From positions 62,001 to 126,000 of the forward strand of contig JAIETG010000019.1 of assembly GCA_019745395.1 (NCBI GenBank): a DNA stretch of 64,000 nucleotides, given 5' to 3'. A model generated the notes under the pieces. It ran no database searches, was not told the origin of the DNA, and saw only the letters and a list, made by a program, of their open reading frames with translations. This DNA comes from Rhabdochlamydiaceae bacterium (GTDB lineage Bacteria > Chlamydiota > Chlamydiia > Chlamydiales > Rhabdochlamydiaceae). A program made the position numbers and the translations under genes. Below, one piece after another: positions 10,143 through 17,312 of the stretch (the first letter of the stretch is position 1; each line of letters begins with the position of its first letter).

Positions 10143-10286
10143 ATGCACACCCCCAATAAATCTGACGGTTGACAACAACTTTAAATCAAAGTAAAGTATC
10201 TAAATTAAAAAATAAACAACATTAAAAAGACATAATTAACAAGCACTGACATAATAAGTTAAAATCAAAAAATTAAAGGAACAAGA

Positions 10287-11621
10287 ATGAACGTAGCTGA
10301 ATCTGACAGGAACCAGCCCTCTTCTCTATTTCCTCCAATAGGAAAACCTTTGGTCATAGATCGCGGCCAGATTCCTGTACCTCAGAAAAACTTTTTTTCG
10401 GAAGAGGCTACTCGCATTTGCCAGAGATTATTTTCTACAACTGAGCCTACCGCAAGAAGCAATCTTATCTCTCCACCAGATATACAACTAATATGGCAAG
10501 CCATTCATTCTAGAGACCTCTTAAATCTTCGACATCATTTACAAAATATTTCGGACATCAACATTTTAATGATTCCCGGAAAAGACTACAAAGGCAGACC
10601 AGCCACACTTTCTTGCATGCACTGGGCTATACACTATAGAGACTATGATATGATCCAGTATCTCATCGAAGAAAAAGGGGCTAGAGTAGATTTCGCAGCA
10701 AGATTAGATACTAACGAAGGATACGATATTTGGCAGGCTTTAAAAAGACCTTTTTTAGAACTAGAAAATGCCGAATCTCAAAAGGAAATTGAGTTAGTTT
10801 CTAATATAATAAAATATCTTGAGTCTCATGGAGCTTCAGTCAACCAGTCGCTTTTCTGGAAGCACGGAACAAGAGGGCCCATAATTTCTACAGTTATACG
10901 TAATATGCATTTTAGACATATACAATTACTACTAGAGTCCACCAATATCGATGTTAATCAAAAAGATTCTCTAGGACGCTCCCCTCTATACCATGCATTA
11001 AACCTCTATTCATCATCCTCCTGTACAGACGTAGAATCCCACCGCAAAATTGAATCCATCTTAGAAATCCTTGATGATTACGATGCAGATATCGAAGATA
11101 GAGATGCGGAAGGAAATACTCTACTTATGCAATTTGCTAGACTTGGAAACCTAGAGGCCGTCCGATGGTTACTTTCTTGTCCTGCCGATGTTAAAGCAAG
11201 AAATCTCAAGGGTGAAAATGCTCTAGATTGCGCTTTAGAAGCTCTATTAGCTCCAAGTGTTGCTTCAAGCTTCTTAGATATTGCTAAATCCCTAACTTCC
11301 TATGAAACAATAGAAAGCTTGAATGAAAAATTAAAACGACAAATAAGCCTTAAAAACGCAAAAGCTATTTTATTTCTTTGTAAAAAAGGGGCTGACATCA
11401 ACTGTAGAGACGAAAATGGAGATACCCCATTAATCTGTCTTGCTAAGTCTGCAGATCCTATATTTTTACAATCTTTACTAATGCTAACACCTGACAAAAA
11501 TGCCAGGGATGCATCCGGACAAACAGCTTTAACCCACCTACTTGCTCGATTAGAATCTCTAGAAGAAAACAGGGAATTTCGAAGTGCACTTCTCGAGATT
11601 ATTGAGATTCTTCAAATGTAA
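10287..11621 (+). CDS. Ankyrin-repeat protein
   Basis: The 444-residue protein carries several ankyrin repeats. The clearest are at about residues 107-130 (MHWAIHYRDYDMIQYLIEE), 230-245 (DSLGRSPLYHAL), 270-300 (DAEGNTLLMQFARLGNLEAV), 302-315 (KARNLKGENALDCAL) and 372-425 (two more, DENGDTPLICLA and DASGQTALTHLL). Some repeats are degenerate. There is no signal peptide or membrane span. Ankyrin proteins in intracellular bacteria are often secreted effectors that bind host proteins, which is inference here. AAAGGA precedes the ATG. Confidence 0.85.
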   Translation: MNVAESDRNQPSSLFPPIGKPLVIDRGQIPVPQKNFFSEEATRICQRLFSTTEPTARSNLISPPDIQLIWQAIHSRDLLNLRHHLQNISDINILMIPGKDYKGRPATLSCMHWAIHYRDYDMIQYLIEEKGARVDFAARLDTNEGYDIWQALKRPFLELENAESQKEIELVSNIIKYLESHGASVNQSLFWKHGTRGPIISTVIRNMHFRHIQLLLESTNIDVNQKDSLGRSPLYHALNLYSSSSCTDVESHRKIESILEILDDYDADIEDRDAEGNTLLMQFARLGNLEAVRWLLSCPADVKARNLKGENALDCALEALLAPSVASSFLDIAKSLTSYETIESLNEKLKRQISLKNAKAILFLCKKGADINCRDENGDTPLICLAKSADPIFLQSLLMLTPDKNARDASGQTALTHLLARLESLEENREFRSALLEIIEILQM

Positions 11622-11705
11622 AGCTTTTCCTAGACAACAGTCTCTTTTGTCTGATAGGATCTCGCGGCTAATAATCGTTATAGATCCCAAACCAAGAGCG
11701 AACAA

Positions 11706-12779
11706 ATGAAACTTAGCCTATTTTTCACTACATATCTCGTTATCCCTGTATTTCTTGCTGCCCAATCTTATGATGTCATAGGAATTGGATCCCCTGCTGT
11801 AGACATGATCTATCACAATATCGATGATTCCTTCCTCCAAACTCTTCAAATACAAAAGGGAGACAGCCAGTATGCCGGGACCTGGGAGCGGTTTTCTTCC
11901 GCTTTAGAAAAAACCCATGCATTAGGATATAAAGCAAAAATGGCCAGCGGAGGAAGCGCCTCCAATACCATTAAAGGCCTTGCTCAACTAGAGCATAATA
12001 CCGCCTTGGTAGGCAAAGTCGGAGATGACCCATCTGGTACTTTTTATACACAAATGGCTCAAGACCTTAACATCCATCTTCCCATTGAAAAGGCGCAAGA
12101 ACCTGCGACCCTACAGTTAGCTGTTTTTGTCACACCAGATCAACAAAGAACTTTCCTTAGTTACCGCAGCTCTGCCTCTTTTCTCTCTCCAGAAAATCTT
12201 TCCCATGCTTTATTTGAAAAAGTGAATTTAGTGCATTTTGAAGGATATACAATCAATGAATGCTCTTTAGAGTTCTTAGAAAAAGCCATGAGGTTAGCAA
12301 AAACATCAGGAGCTCTTATTTCCTTTGATATGGGATGTATGCGTATTGCAAAAACTTGCTCTGAAACAATTCTGTATTTCATCAAAAATTACGTGGATAT
12401 CGTGTTTGCCAATGAATCTGAAATAGAAGCGTTGCTAAATATGCCTTATCTACAAGGAAGCGCTCTACTTGCAAGTTACTGCCCTATTTCGGTTGTCCTT
12501 CTCGGAGAAAAAGGCGCTCTAGTTTCCCACAAAGAAAAATACTTCTACTCCCCCTCTAGAGTTACAGAAGCATTAGATACTAACGGGGCTGGGGACTTGT
12601 TCATCAGCGGTTTTTTACATGGATATTTAAAAGGATACGAACTACAAGACTGCGCTTGGATAGGAAACCTGCTCGGGAGCGCTGTAGTCTCATGTTCGGG
12701 AGCCGAAATTCCTGCAGCAAAATGGCCTTCTTTAAAACAAAAAATCCACGAACATTTAGAGGCTGTTTGCTTAAAATAA
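11706..12779 (+). CDS. PfkB-family (ribokinase/adenosine kinase-like) sugar or nucleoside kinase with signal peptide
   Basis: The fold spans residues about 22-355: GIGSPAVDMIY at the start, the substrate-loop ASGGSASNTIKGLAQL near 80, KVGDDPSG near 107, and the anion-hole/catalytic motif DTNGAGDLFISGF near 297, whose final Asp is the catalytic base. The family phosphorylates sugars or nucleosides with ATP. Before the first strand lies an N-terminal stretch (MKLSLFFTTYLVIPVFLAAQ) that looks like a cleavable signal peptide and is not part of the usual fold. An ATP-dependent kinase exported to the periplasm or beyond would be odd. A strong bidirectional hairpin follows the gene. Confidence 0.82.
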   Translation: MKLSLFFTTYLVIPVFLAAQSYDVIGIGSPAVDMIYHNIDDSFLQTLQIQKGDSQYAGTWERFSSALEKTHALGYKAKMASGGSASNTIKGLAQLEHNTALVGKVGDDPSGTFYTQMAQDLNIHLPIEKAQEPATLQLAVFVTPDQQRTFLSYRSSASFLSPENLSHALFEKVNLVHFEGYTINECSLEFLEKAMRLAKTSGALISFDMGCMRIAKTCSETILYFIKNYVDIVFANESEIEALLNMPYLQGSALLASYCPISVVLLGEKGALVSHKEKYFYSPSRVTEALDTNGAGDLFISGFLHGYLKGYELQDCAWIGNLLGSAVVSCSGAEIPAAKWPSLKQKIHEHLEAVCLK

Positions 12780-12782
12780 AAG

Positions 12783-12820
12783 ACAAACCAAAGCACCTTC
12801 ACTCGGGTGCTTTGGTTTGT
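12783..12820. terminator. Bidirectional terminator hairpin
   Basis: A perfect 15-base inverted repeat (12783-12797 with 12806-12820) with an eight-base loop lies between two convergent genes. It is T-rich on the + side. It begins four bases after the stop of the PfkB gene, and the stop of the methyltransferase gene falls in the loop, so it can end both transcripts. Confidence 0.85.
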
Positions 12821-13428
12821 TTTGGTAGCCCAACATAAATACAATAACGAATTTGAGGGATCATTTCCTCGACTCTCTCGACATCCCAAAATAGAGAGAT
12901 CTGTTTAAGCCACCAATCTAGAGGCCTGATTGTCAAATGAAGGGTCTCTCCAATTACTTCCCCCATTTCCTCGTCGGATAAAAACACCTGTAAAGCGCCT
13001 CCTTTCCTCGTTTTTTCGGCCATTGCCTTTAAAGAAGGAATCACTCTCTCAACAGGTAAATGCTCGAGCACATCAATGCAGTAAATCCAATCACTTACAG
13101 GAACTTGGGGGGGTAAATCCCAGATAGGAGCTTGAACAAAAGAAAGGCGCTCTGGGCACAGATGAGAAAAGATTTCGATTTTCTCATCTAAACAGTTTTC
13201 TGCAATATCTACCAAAGTGACTTTCAATCCTTTATCTAAAAAAGGAATGGCGGCTCTGGCAGTCCCACAGCCAAAATCAATCAAAGAATCAGAAGCTTCG
13301 AGTTTTCCTCTTATTTGAGATAAAAACGCTGGGACTAAAAGATTTCCCGGAGAAGTGATTCTATAGAGACCTTTTTTCCAAATTTTTTCATATTTTTGTT
13401 TTTCTCTTAAAACCACTTCATCTAACAC
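12799..13428 (-). CDS. Class I SAM-dependent methyltransferase
   Basis: The 209-residue protein has the methyltransferase core: motif I LIDFGCGTARAA near residues 43-54 binds SAM, an acidic residue at the end of strand 2 (VTLVDIAEN) binds the ribose, and the motif DWIYCIDVLEHL lies near 110. A C-terminal region follows with conserved Trp residues. The substrate cannot be told. The GTG at 13428 is chosen because AAGGAG lies six bases upstream. The gene converges on the PfkB kinase gene across a shared terminator. Confidence 0.78.
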   Translation of the reverse strand: MLDEVVLREKQKYEKIWKKGLYRITSPGNLLVPAFLSQIRGKLEASDSLIDFGCGTARAAIPFLDKGLKVTLVDIAENCLDEKIEIFSHLCPERLSFVQAPIWDLPPQVPVSDWIYCIDVLEHLPVERVIPSLKAMAEKTRKGGALQVFLSDEEMGEVIGETLHLTIRPLDWWLKQISLFWDVERVEEMIPQIRYCIYVGLPKQTKAPE

Positions 13429-13511
13429 AGCATGCTCCTTACTCTTTCGACTAAAAATATTATATATCTAGTCAAAGCAATAACATGCAATTTTAGAATG
13501 GAAAATCTTTC

Positions 13512-14780
13512 TTAAACTCCGTCTGGTTGATTCTCTAACACAGGTTCTATGACTTCATCAGGAAGAGTCAAAGATTGACTGACAATAATCACCCCACACA
13601 TATTCCCAAAAATATTGACCATAGTGCGAACCCGATCAATAATACGATCCAAGGGAAGTAAAATAGTAATGGCAGAAAGAGGAATGTTTACAATTCTAAA
13701 AACAACCACCAAGCTCACCATGCTAGTCTCTGGAATCCCCCCTTCAGCCATTCCTCCTAAAATACAAGCCATAGCAAGTAATAACTGTTGAGAAATGGAA
13801 AGGTCCAAACCAAGCATTTGAGCAAAAAACAAGACAGCCGCCATTTCATACATCATCATGCCTCCTACGTTAATAGAAGCGCAAAGAGGAAGCATAAACC
13901 TAGTAGCAAACGGTTTAGACTTTAACTGATCGGCAGTAGCCATTGCAATCGGCAGAGTGGCCACAGAGCTTGAAGTCCCAAAAGCAGTAGAAAAAACGGG
14001 TACGCTTTGGCGCAAAATATGCCAAATGTTTTGTTTAGAGATCATAGCAACTGCGATCAATTGCCAAAGAGCATGAAGGAACAGTCCTAAAAATAAAACA
14101 GCTACAAAGCCGCATAAAGCCACGAAATTAGCTTTCAAATCTCCACTTAGGTAAGATTGGGCAACCCCCGCCCCTACTAAAGCGAAAATCCCTAAGGGAG
14201 CCAGAAGCATGACTCCGTTTAAACACTTTGTTGACACATCGCGAATACCTGTAGCCAAAAGGATCAAGGGCTTTGCTTTTTCTCCAATCAAAGTACACCC
14301 TATTCCAAACATGATCGAAAAGACCACGACAGGCATAAGCTCAAAATTGGTAAGAGCTGCGAAAATATTATCTGGAAAAATCGAAAGAAGAAACTGCGTC
14401 AAATCCAGCCCATGATGCACTGTAGTCTCGTATGGCTGTCCATTCAAAATAAGATCTGGCCGGCTCCCAACCCCTGGAGTTAATACATTGAACAGGACAA
14501 GGGCAATAGCTACTGCAGCAACTTCACTGATGAGCATATAGCTAATCGTTTTTTTAGACAGAGCTTTGAGATTAGCAAGCCCCCCAGACATTCCGCCCAA
14601 ACTTGCAACCAAGGCAGAGCAGATCAAAGGGAGTGCAAATAATTTCAAAAGATTGATAAACAAATCTCCTAAGAATTTTAGGGACTGAAACCAAGTAGGG
14701 ATTAAAATCCCCATAAGAATCGCAAGAGCAAGGCTTAAAAGCACCAAGCGACTGTTGTATTTTTTTAGTTTTGCAATCAT
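13512..14780 (-). CDS. gltP: Dicarboxylate/amino acid:cation symporter (DAACS family)
   Basis: The 422-residue protein matches the glutamate/aspartate/dicarboxylate symporter family, which imports acidic amino acids or C4-dicarboxylates with Na+ or H+. About eight membrane segments and two re-entrant loops are expected. The first hairpin motif is visible as GTSSSVATLP near residue 268, and the second region has GGMAEGGIPETSMVS near 345. AAGGAAG precedes the ATG. It is divergent from the dcd remnant, and the 73 bases between are AT-rich and should hold both promoters. The symbol is by family, since the substrate is not proven. Confidence 0.88.
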   Translation of the reverse strand: MIAKLKKYNSRLVLLSLALAILMGILIPTWFQSLKFLGDLFINLLKLFALPLICSALVASLGGMSGGLANLKALSKKTISYMLISEVAAVAIALVLFNVLTPGVGSRPDLILNGQPYETTVHHGLDLTQFLLSIFPDNIFAALTNFELMPVVVFSIMFGIGCTLIGEKAKPLILLATGIRDVSTKCLNGVMLLAPLGIFALVGAGVAQSYLSGDLKANFVALCGFVAVLFLGLFLHALWQLIAVAMISKQNIWHILRQSVPVFSTAFGTSSSVATLPIAMATADQLKSKPFATRFMLPLCASINVGGMMMYEMAAVLFFAQMLGLDLSISQQLLLAMACILGGMAEGGIPETSMVSLVVVFRIVNIPLSAITILLPLDRIIDRVRTMVNIFGNMCGVIIVSQSLTLPDEVIEPVLENQPDGV

Positions 14781-14853
14781 ATTCTTCCTTAATAAAAAAC
14801 TAGAAATAACGTATATTATCTACAAAAACATTTCAAGCGTTAAAGGACTACCT

Positions 14854-15108
14854 ATGATTCTTTCCGATACAACGATTCAAGAATTTATCCATGATGGAAA
14901 AATCACGATATTTCCCAAGTTTGATCTCGCAGATATTCGACCCGCAGGAATTCGGTTGCACCTAGGAACAGAACTTCTCATTCCCTCAGAAGGAAAGATC
15001 GTGGATCTTTTAGCGGAAGAAGAGGTTCCCTTCGAAAAAATTCCGATCCCGGAATAAGGATTTCTGTTAAAACCCAATCAGTTTGTTTTAGCAAGCACAT
15101 GTCAACTA
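14854..15108 (+). pseudogene. dcd: dCTP deaminase-like gene remnant (5' part)
   Basis: A ribosome binding site (AAAGGA) and ATG at 14854 open a frame of 67 residues similar to the start of dCTP deaminase (SDTTIQEFI then IRPAGIRLHLG). It ends at TAA 15055-15057. The reading continues in the same frame past that stop with GFLLKPNQFVLASTCQ, which is the next conserved strand of the dcd/dUTPase fold, and then meets the left end of the IscB element at about 15105-15109. The gene therefore has an in-frame nonsense codon and has lost about two thirds of its length, including the catalytic Glu region. Confidence 0.7.
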
Positions 15109-15375
15109 CCTCGCCCTAAAGGACGAGGCTTGAAAGAAAACTAACAAGCCTAGTTGACCAGGCTAAGCCCTACGGGCAACCGTAGGGCTACGTTAGAGAA
15201 GAATATATAGGCACCTTGGAATGCCGCTCCAGTTCCAAGCTCTGCGGTTAGTGGTTAAACAGGTGGATAGGTAAAGCCAGTGCTACTAACATACAAAACC
15301 TTCTCATAACCTTGCCGAGGAGAACATAACCCGGGAAACCGGAGATTGCGGGTAACCGCTATAGAACAAGTAGAA
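15105..15375 (+). ncRNA. omegaRNA (HEARO-type) guide RNA of IscB
   Basis: The roughly 270 bases before iscB have no ORF but dense secondary structure. Hairpins seen are the left-end hairpin (15109-15128), a perfect ten-base-pair stem with a GCAA tetraloop (15166-15189), a six-base-pair TTGGAA/TTCCAA stem (15216-15238), and a GCGGG/CCGC hairpin near 15348-15360. IscB proteins use an omegaRNA encoded just upstream, also described as HEARO RNA, whose 5' guide of about 16 nt comes from the flank outside the left end. Here that guide would come from the dcd remnant, about 15090-15108. The 5' and 3' limits are estimates. Confidence 0.72.
15109..15128. repeat. Left-end subterminal hairpin of the IscB element
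   Basis: CCTCG and CGAGG arms with inner CCT/AGG pairs form an imperfect hairpin (one internal mismatch). 18 of 20 bases or better match the right-end copy at 16697-16716, in the same orientation. Confidence 0.75.
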
Positions 15376-15382
15376 ATTAAAT

Positions 15383-16738
15383 ATGCAAAAAACATTTGTA
15401 TTAAACAAAAACAAACAGCCTCTTATGCCTTGTTCGGCAGAAAGAGCTCGGCAGCTTTTAAGCAAAAGAAAAGCTGCGGTTTTCAAACTTTATCCTTTTA
15501 CCATTATTCTCAAAGAAAGAGAAAAAGGAGATATCCAAAAAGTTGAAGTCAAAATAGATCCTGGAAGCAAAGCGTCCGGCATAGCGCTTGTTGGAAATTT
15601 TGAAAGAGGAAAAGAAGTCTTATGGGCCGCAAATCTAGAACATAAAGGCCAGACTATTAAATCTTTACTTGATTCCAGAAGAGCTCTAAGACGAGGGCGT
15701 AGACAGAGAAAAACTCGTTATAGAGCCCCTCGATTCAATAATCGAACCAGAAAAGAAGGATGGCTTGCTCCTTCCGTACAATCTAGAGTAGATAACATCT
15801 GTACGTTAGTCAAAAGACTCTCCAAACTTATTCCTCTAGCCTCTATTTCTGTAGAAACAGTGCGATTCGACATGCAAAAAATACAAAACCCAGAAATTTC
15901 AGGTATTGAATACCAACAAGGAGAGCTTTTTGGATACGAGATCCGCGAATATCTTTTGGAAAAATGGGGACGAAAGTGTGCCTATTGCCTTGCCGAAAAT
16001 ACTCGTTTAGAAATCGATCATATCCTTGCGAAAAGCAGAGGAGGTAGTGACCAAATTTCGAATCTAGCCATCTGTTGCAGAGACTGTAATGTGAAAAAAT
16101 CAAACCATACTATTCATGAGTTCTTAAAAGACAAACCTCTCTTGAGTTCTAAAATTTTAGACAAAGCCAAAACCCCGTTTAAAGATGTCGCTTCGGTAAA
16201 CAGCACAAGAATTGCAATAGCACAATCTCTTGCACAATTTAATCTTCCTCTCACCTCATCAAGCGGTGGCATTACAAAATTCAATAGAGTGATGCAAGGC
16301 TACGAAAAGGATCATTGGATAGATGCCGCTTGCGTAGGAGAATCTGGAAGCTTTGTGCACATTTCCCCTTTATTGGCCCCTCTAATCATTCGAGCAACAG
16401 GAAGAGGTTGTAGGCAATTTTGCCGTATGGACAAATATGGATTTCCCAGAACGAGCGCTAAAAAACAAAAAAGCGTTTATGGATTCAAAACGGGAGATCT
16501 TGTTAAGGCAACAGTCCTCAAAGGTAAAAACATAGGAACCTATTTTGGAAGAGTAGCCGTTCGGCATTCTGGGAATTTTTGCATTGATACTCCGGCAGGA
16601 AAAGTAGATGGGGTAAATCACAAGTATTGCCAAAATTTGCAACGTTCAGATGGATATGCTTATTTATTTAAACAACCAAAAGAAGCGGCGATTCCTCCTC
16701 GCCCTAAAGGCCGAGGTATCCTCGCCGTCAACGGATGA
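15383..16738 (+). CDS. iscB: IscB RNA-guided endonuclease (RuvC + HNH)
   Basis: The 451-residue protein has the IscB layout: the PLMP domain at the N-terminus (PLMP at residues 13-16), RuvC-I with Asp59 (KIDPGS), an Arg-rich bridge helix at about 98-124, RuvC-II with Glu158 (SVETVRF), a zinc-ribbon HNH domain at about 199-245 (CAYC, IDH with Asp212/His213, SNL, CRDC), RuvC-III with His311 and Asp314 (HWIDAA), and a C-terminal RNA/TAM-interacting domain at about 335-430. All expected catalytic residues are present, so both nuclease centres look intact. IscB is the ancestor-like relative of Cas9 and cuts DNA guided by omegaRNA. The last residues and the stop (16736-16738) run through the right-end hairpin and just past the predicted end. 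Confidence 0.93.
   Translation: MQKTFVLNKNKQPLMPCSAERARQLLSKRKAAVFKLYPFTIILKEREKGDIQKVEVKIDPGSKASGIALVGNFERGKEVLWAANLEHKGQTIKSLLDSRRALRRGRRQRKTRYRAPRFNNRTRKEGWLAPSVQSRVDNICTLVKRLSKLIPLASISVETVRFDMQKIQNPEISGIEYQQGELFGYEIREYLLEKWGRKCAYCLAENTRLEIDHILAKSRGGSDQISNLAICCRDCNVKKSNHTIHEFLKDKPLLSSKILDKAKTPFKDVASVNSTRIAIAQSLAQFNLPLTSSSGGITKFNRVMQGYEKDHWIDAACVGESGSFVHISPLLAPLIIRATGRGCRQFCRMDKYGFPRTSAKKQKSVYGFKTGDLVKATVLKGKNIGTYFGRVAVRHSGNFCIDTPAGKVDGVNHKYCQNLQRSDGYAYLFKQPKEAAIPPRPKGRGILAVNG
16697..16716. repeat. Right-end subterminal hairpin of the IscB element
   Basis: This copy repeats the left-end hairpin sequence with a C in place of A at one position. It lies inside the 3' end of iscB and encodes part of the tail RPKGRG. 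It is followed by a second CCTCGCC and the TCAA taken as the right end. Confidence 0.75.
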
Positions 16739-17117
16739 ATATTTCGACTTCATTTACGCCCGTTTAGTCCTTCACTATCTACCTAAAAAAGATCTAATTA
16801 AATCTCTCGAAGATCTTTATCGAGTGCTAGTAAATCATGGTAAAATATTTATAGTAGTGCGCTCTATAGACTGTATAGATGCTACTGATAGAAATGCCTC
16901 GTATGATCCAGAGACGTGTATGACCACCTATTCATCTCAAGGAACTTCTCTTAGCAGATATTTTCATAGTGAAAAATCTATTCAAGAGCATCTTACAATC
17001 GCTGGCTTTCGGATCCAAAAAGTCCATTCTTACGAAGAAATTCTTTGCTCTGACTTCAAGCGCATGCACACATCTAAATACCCAGATGCCTTAATTGAAG
17101 TGGTTGGAATAAAATAA
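16732..17117 (+). pseudogene. Methyltransferase remnant (3' part)
   Basis: From the right end of the IscB element an open frame runs for about 128 residues without a start of its own. It begins with YFDFIYARLVLHYL, the motif IV region of class I SAM methyltransferases, and continues through the post-IV helices and strands to a normal-looking C-terminus. The SAM-binding motif I half is missing. An ATG at 16650 in this frame lies inside iscB and encodes unrelated residues, so it is not a real start. The fragment abuts the element on the side opposite the dcd remnant. Confidence 0.7.
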
Positions 17118-17312
17118 GAAATTCTTGACTTGTTCCAATCTAGACAATGAGATAAAATCTCCCGGCAATTCACTGATTTGGCACATCTACCATCACTCAT
17201 TGACAATTAACGAGATACAACCCAACAATACCGACCCCTTACGTCTTAAATTAATAAAAACAAAAACCACCACACATTATAAATTTAATATTAATTCAAT
17301 CAGTGAAATTTA

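Larger units (their letters stand above)
15109..16731 (+). mobile_element. IscB-type IS200/IS605-like element, no transposase
   Basis: The element holds a structured upstream region and one iscB gene and has no tnpA. Near each end is the same hairpin sequence (15109-15128 and 16697-16716), each a near-perfect palindrome, as in IS200/IS605 subterminal hairpins. After the right hairpin comes TCAA at 16728-16731, which is the right cleavage sequence known from IS608, so I place the right end there. The left end is placed at the hairpin and could lie up to about ten bases to the left. No target duplication is expected for this family and none is seen. Movement would need a TnpA in trans. Confidence 0.72.

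Noticed and set aside
15105-15382. Group I or group II intron before the HNH gene
   Set aside because: The downstream protein has RuvC parts and a PLMP domain, so it is IscB, and no intron core or exon joining is seen; the structured region fits omegaRNA better.
16650-16731. ATG at 16650 as start of the methyltransferase
   Set aside because: It lies inside iscB in another frame and its first 27 residues do not resemble a methyltransferase; homology begins at the element end.
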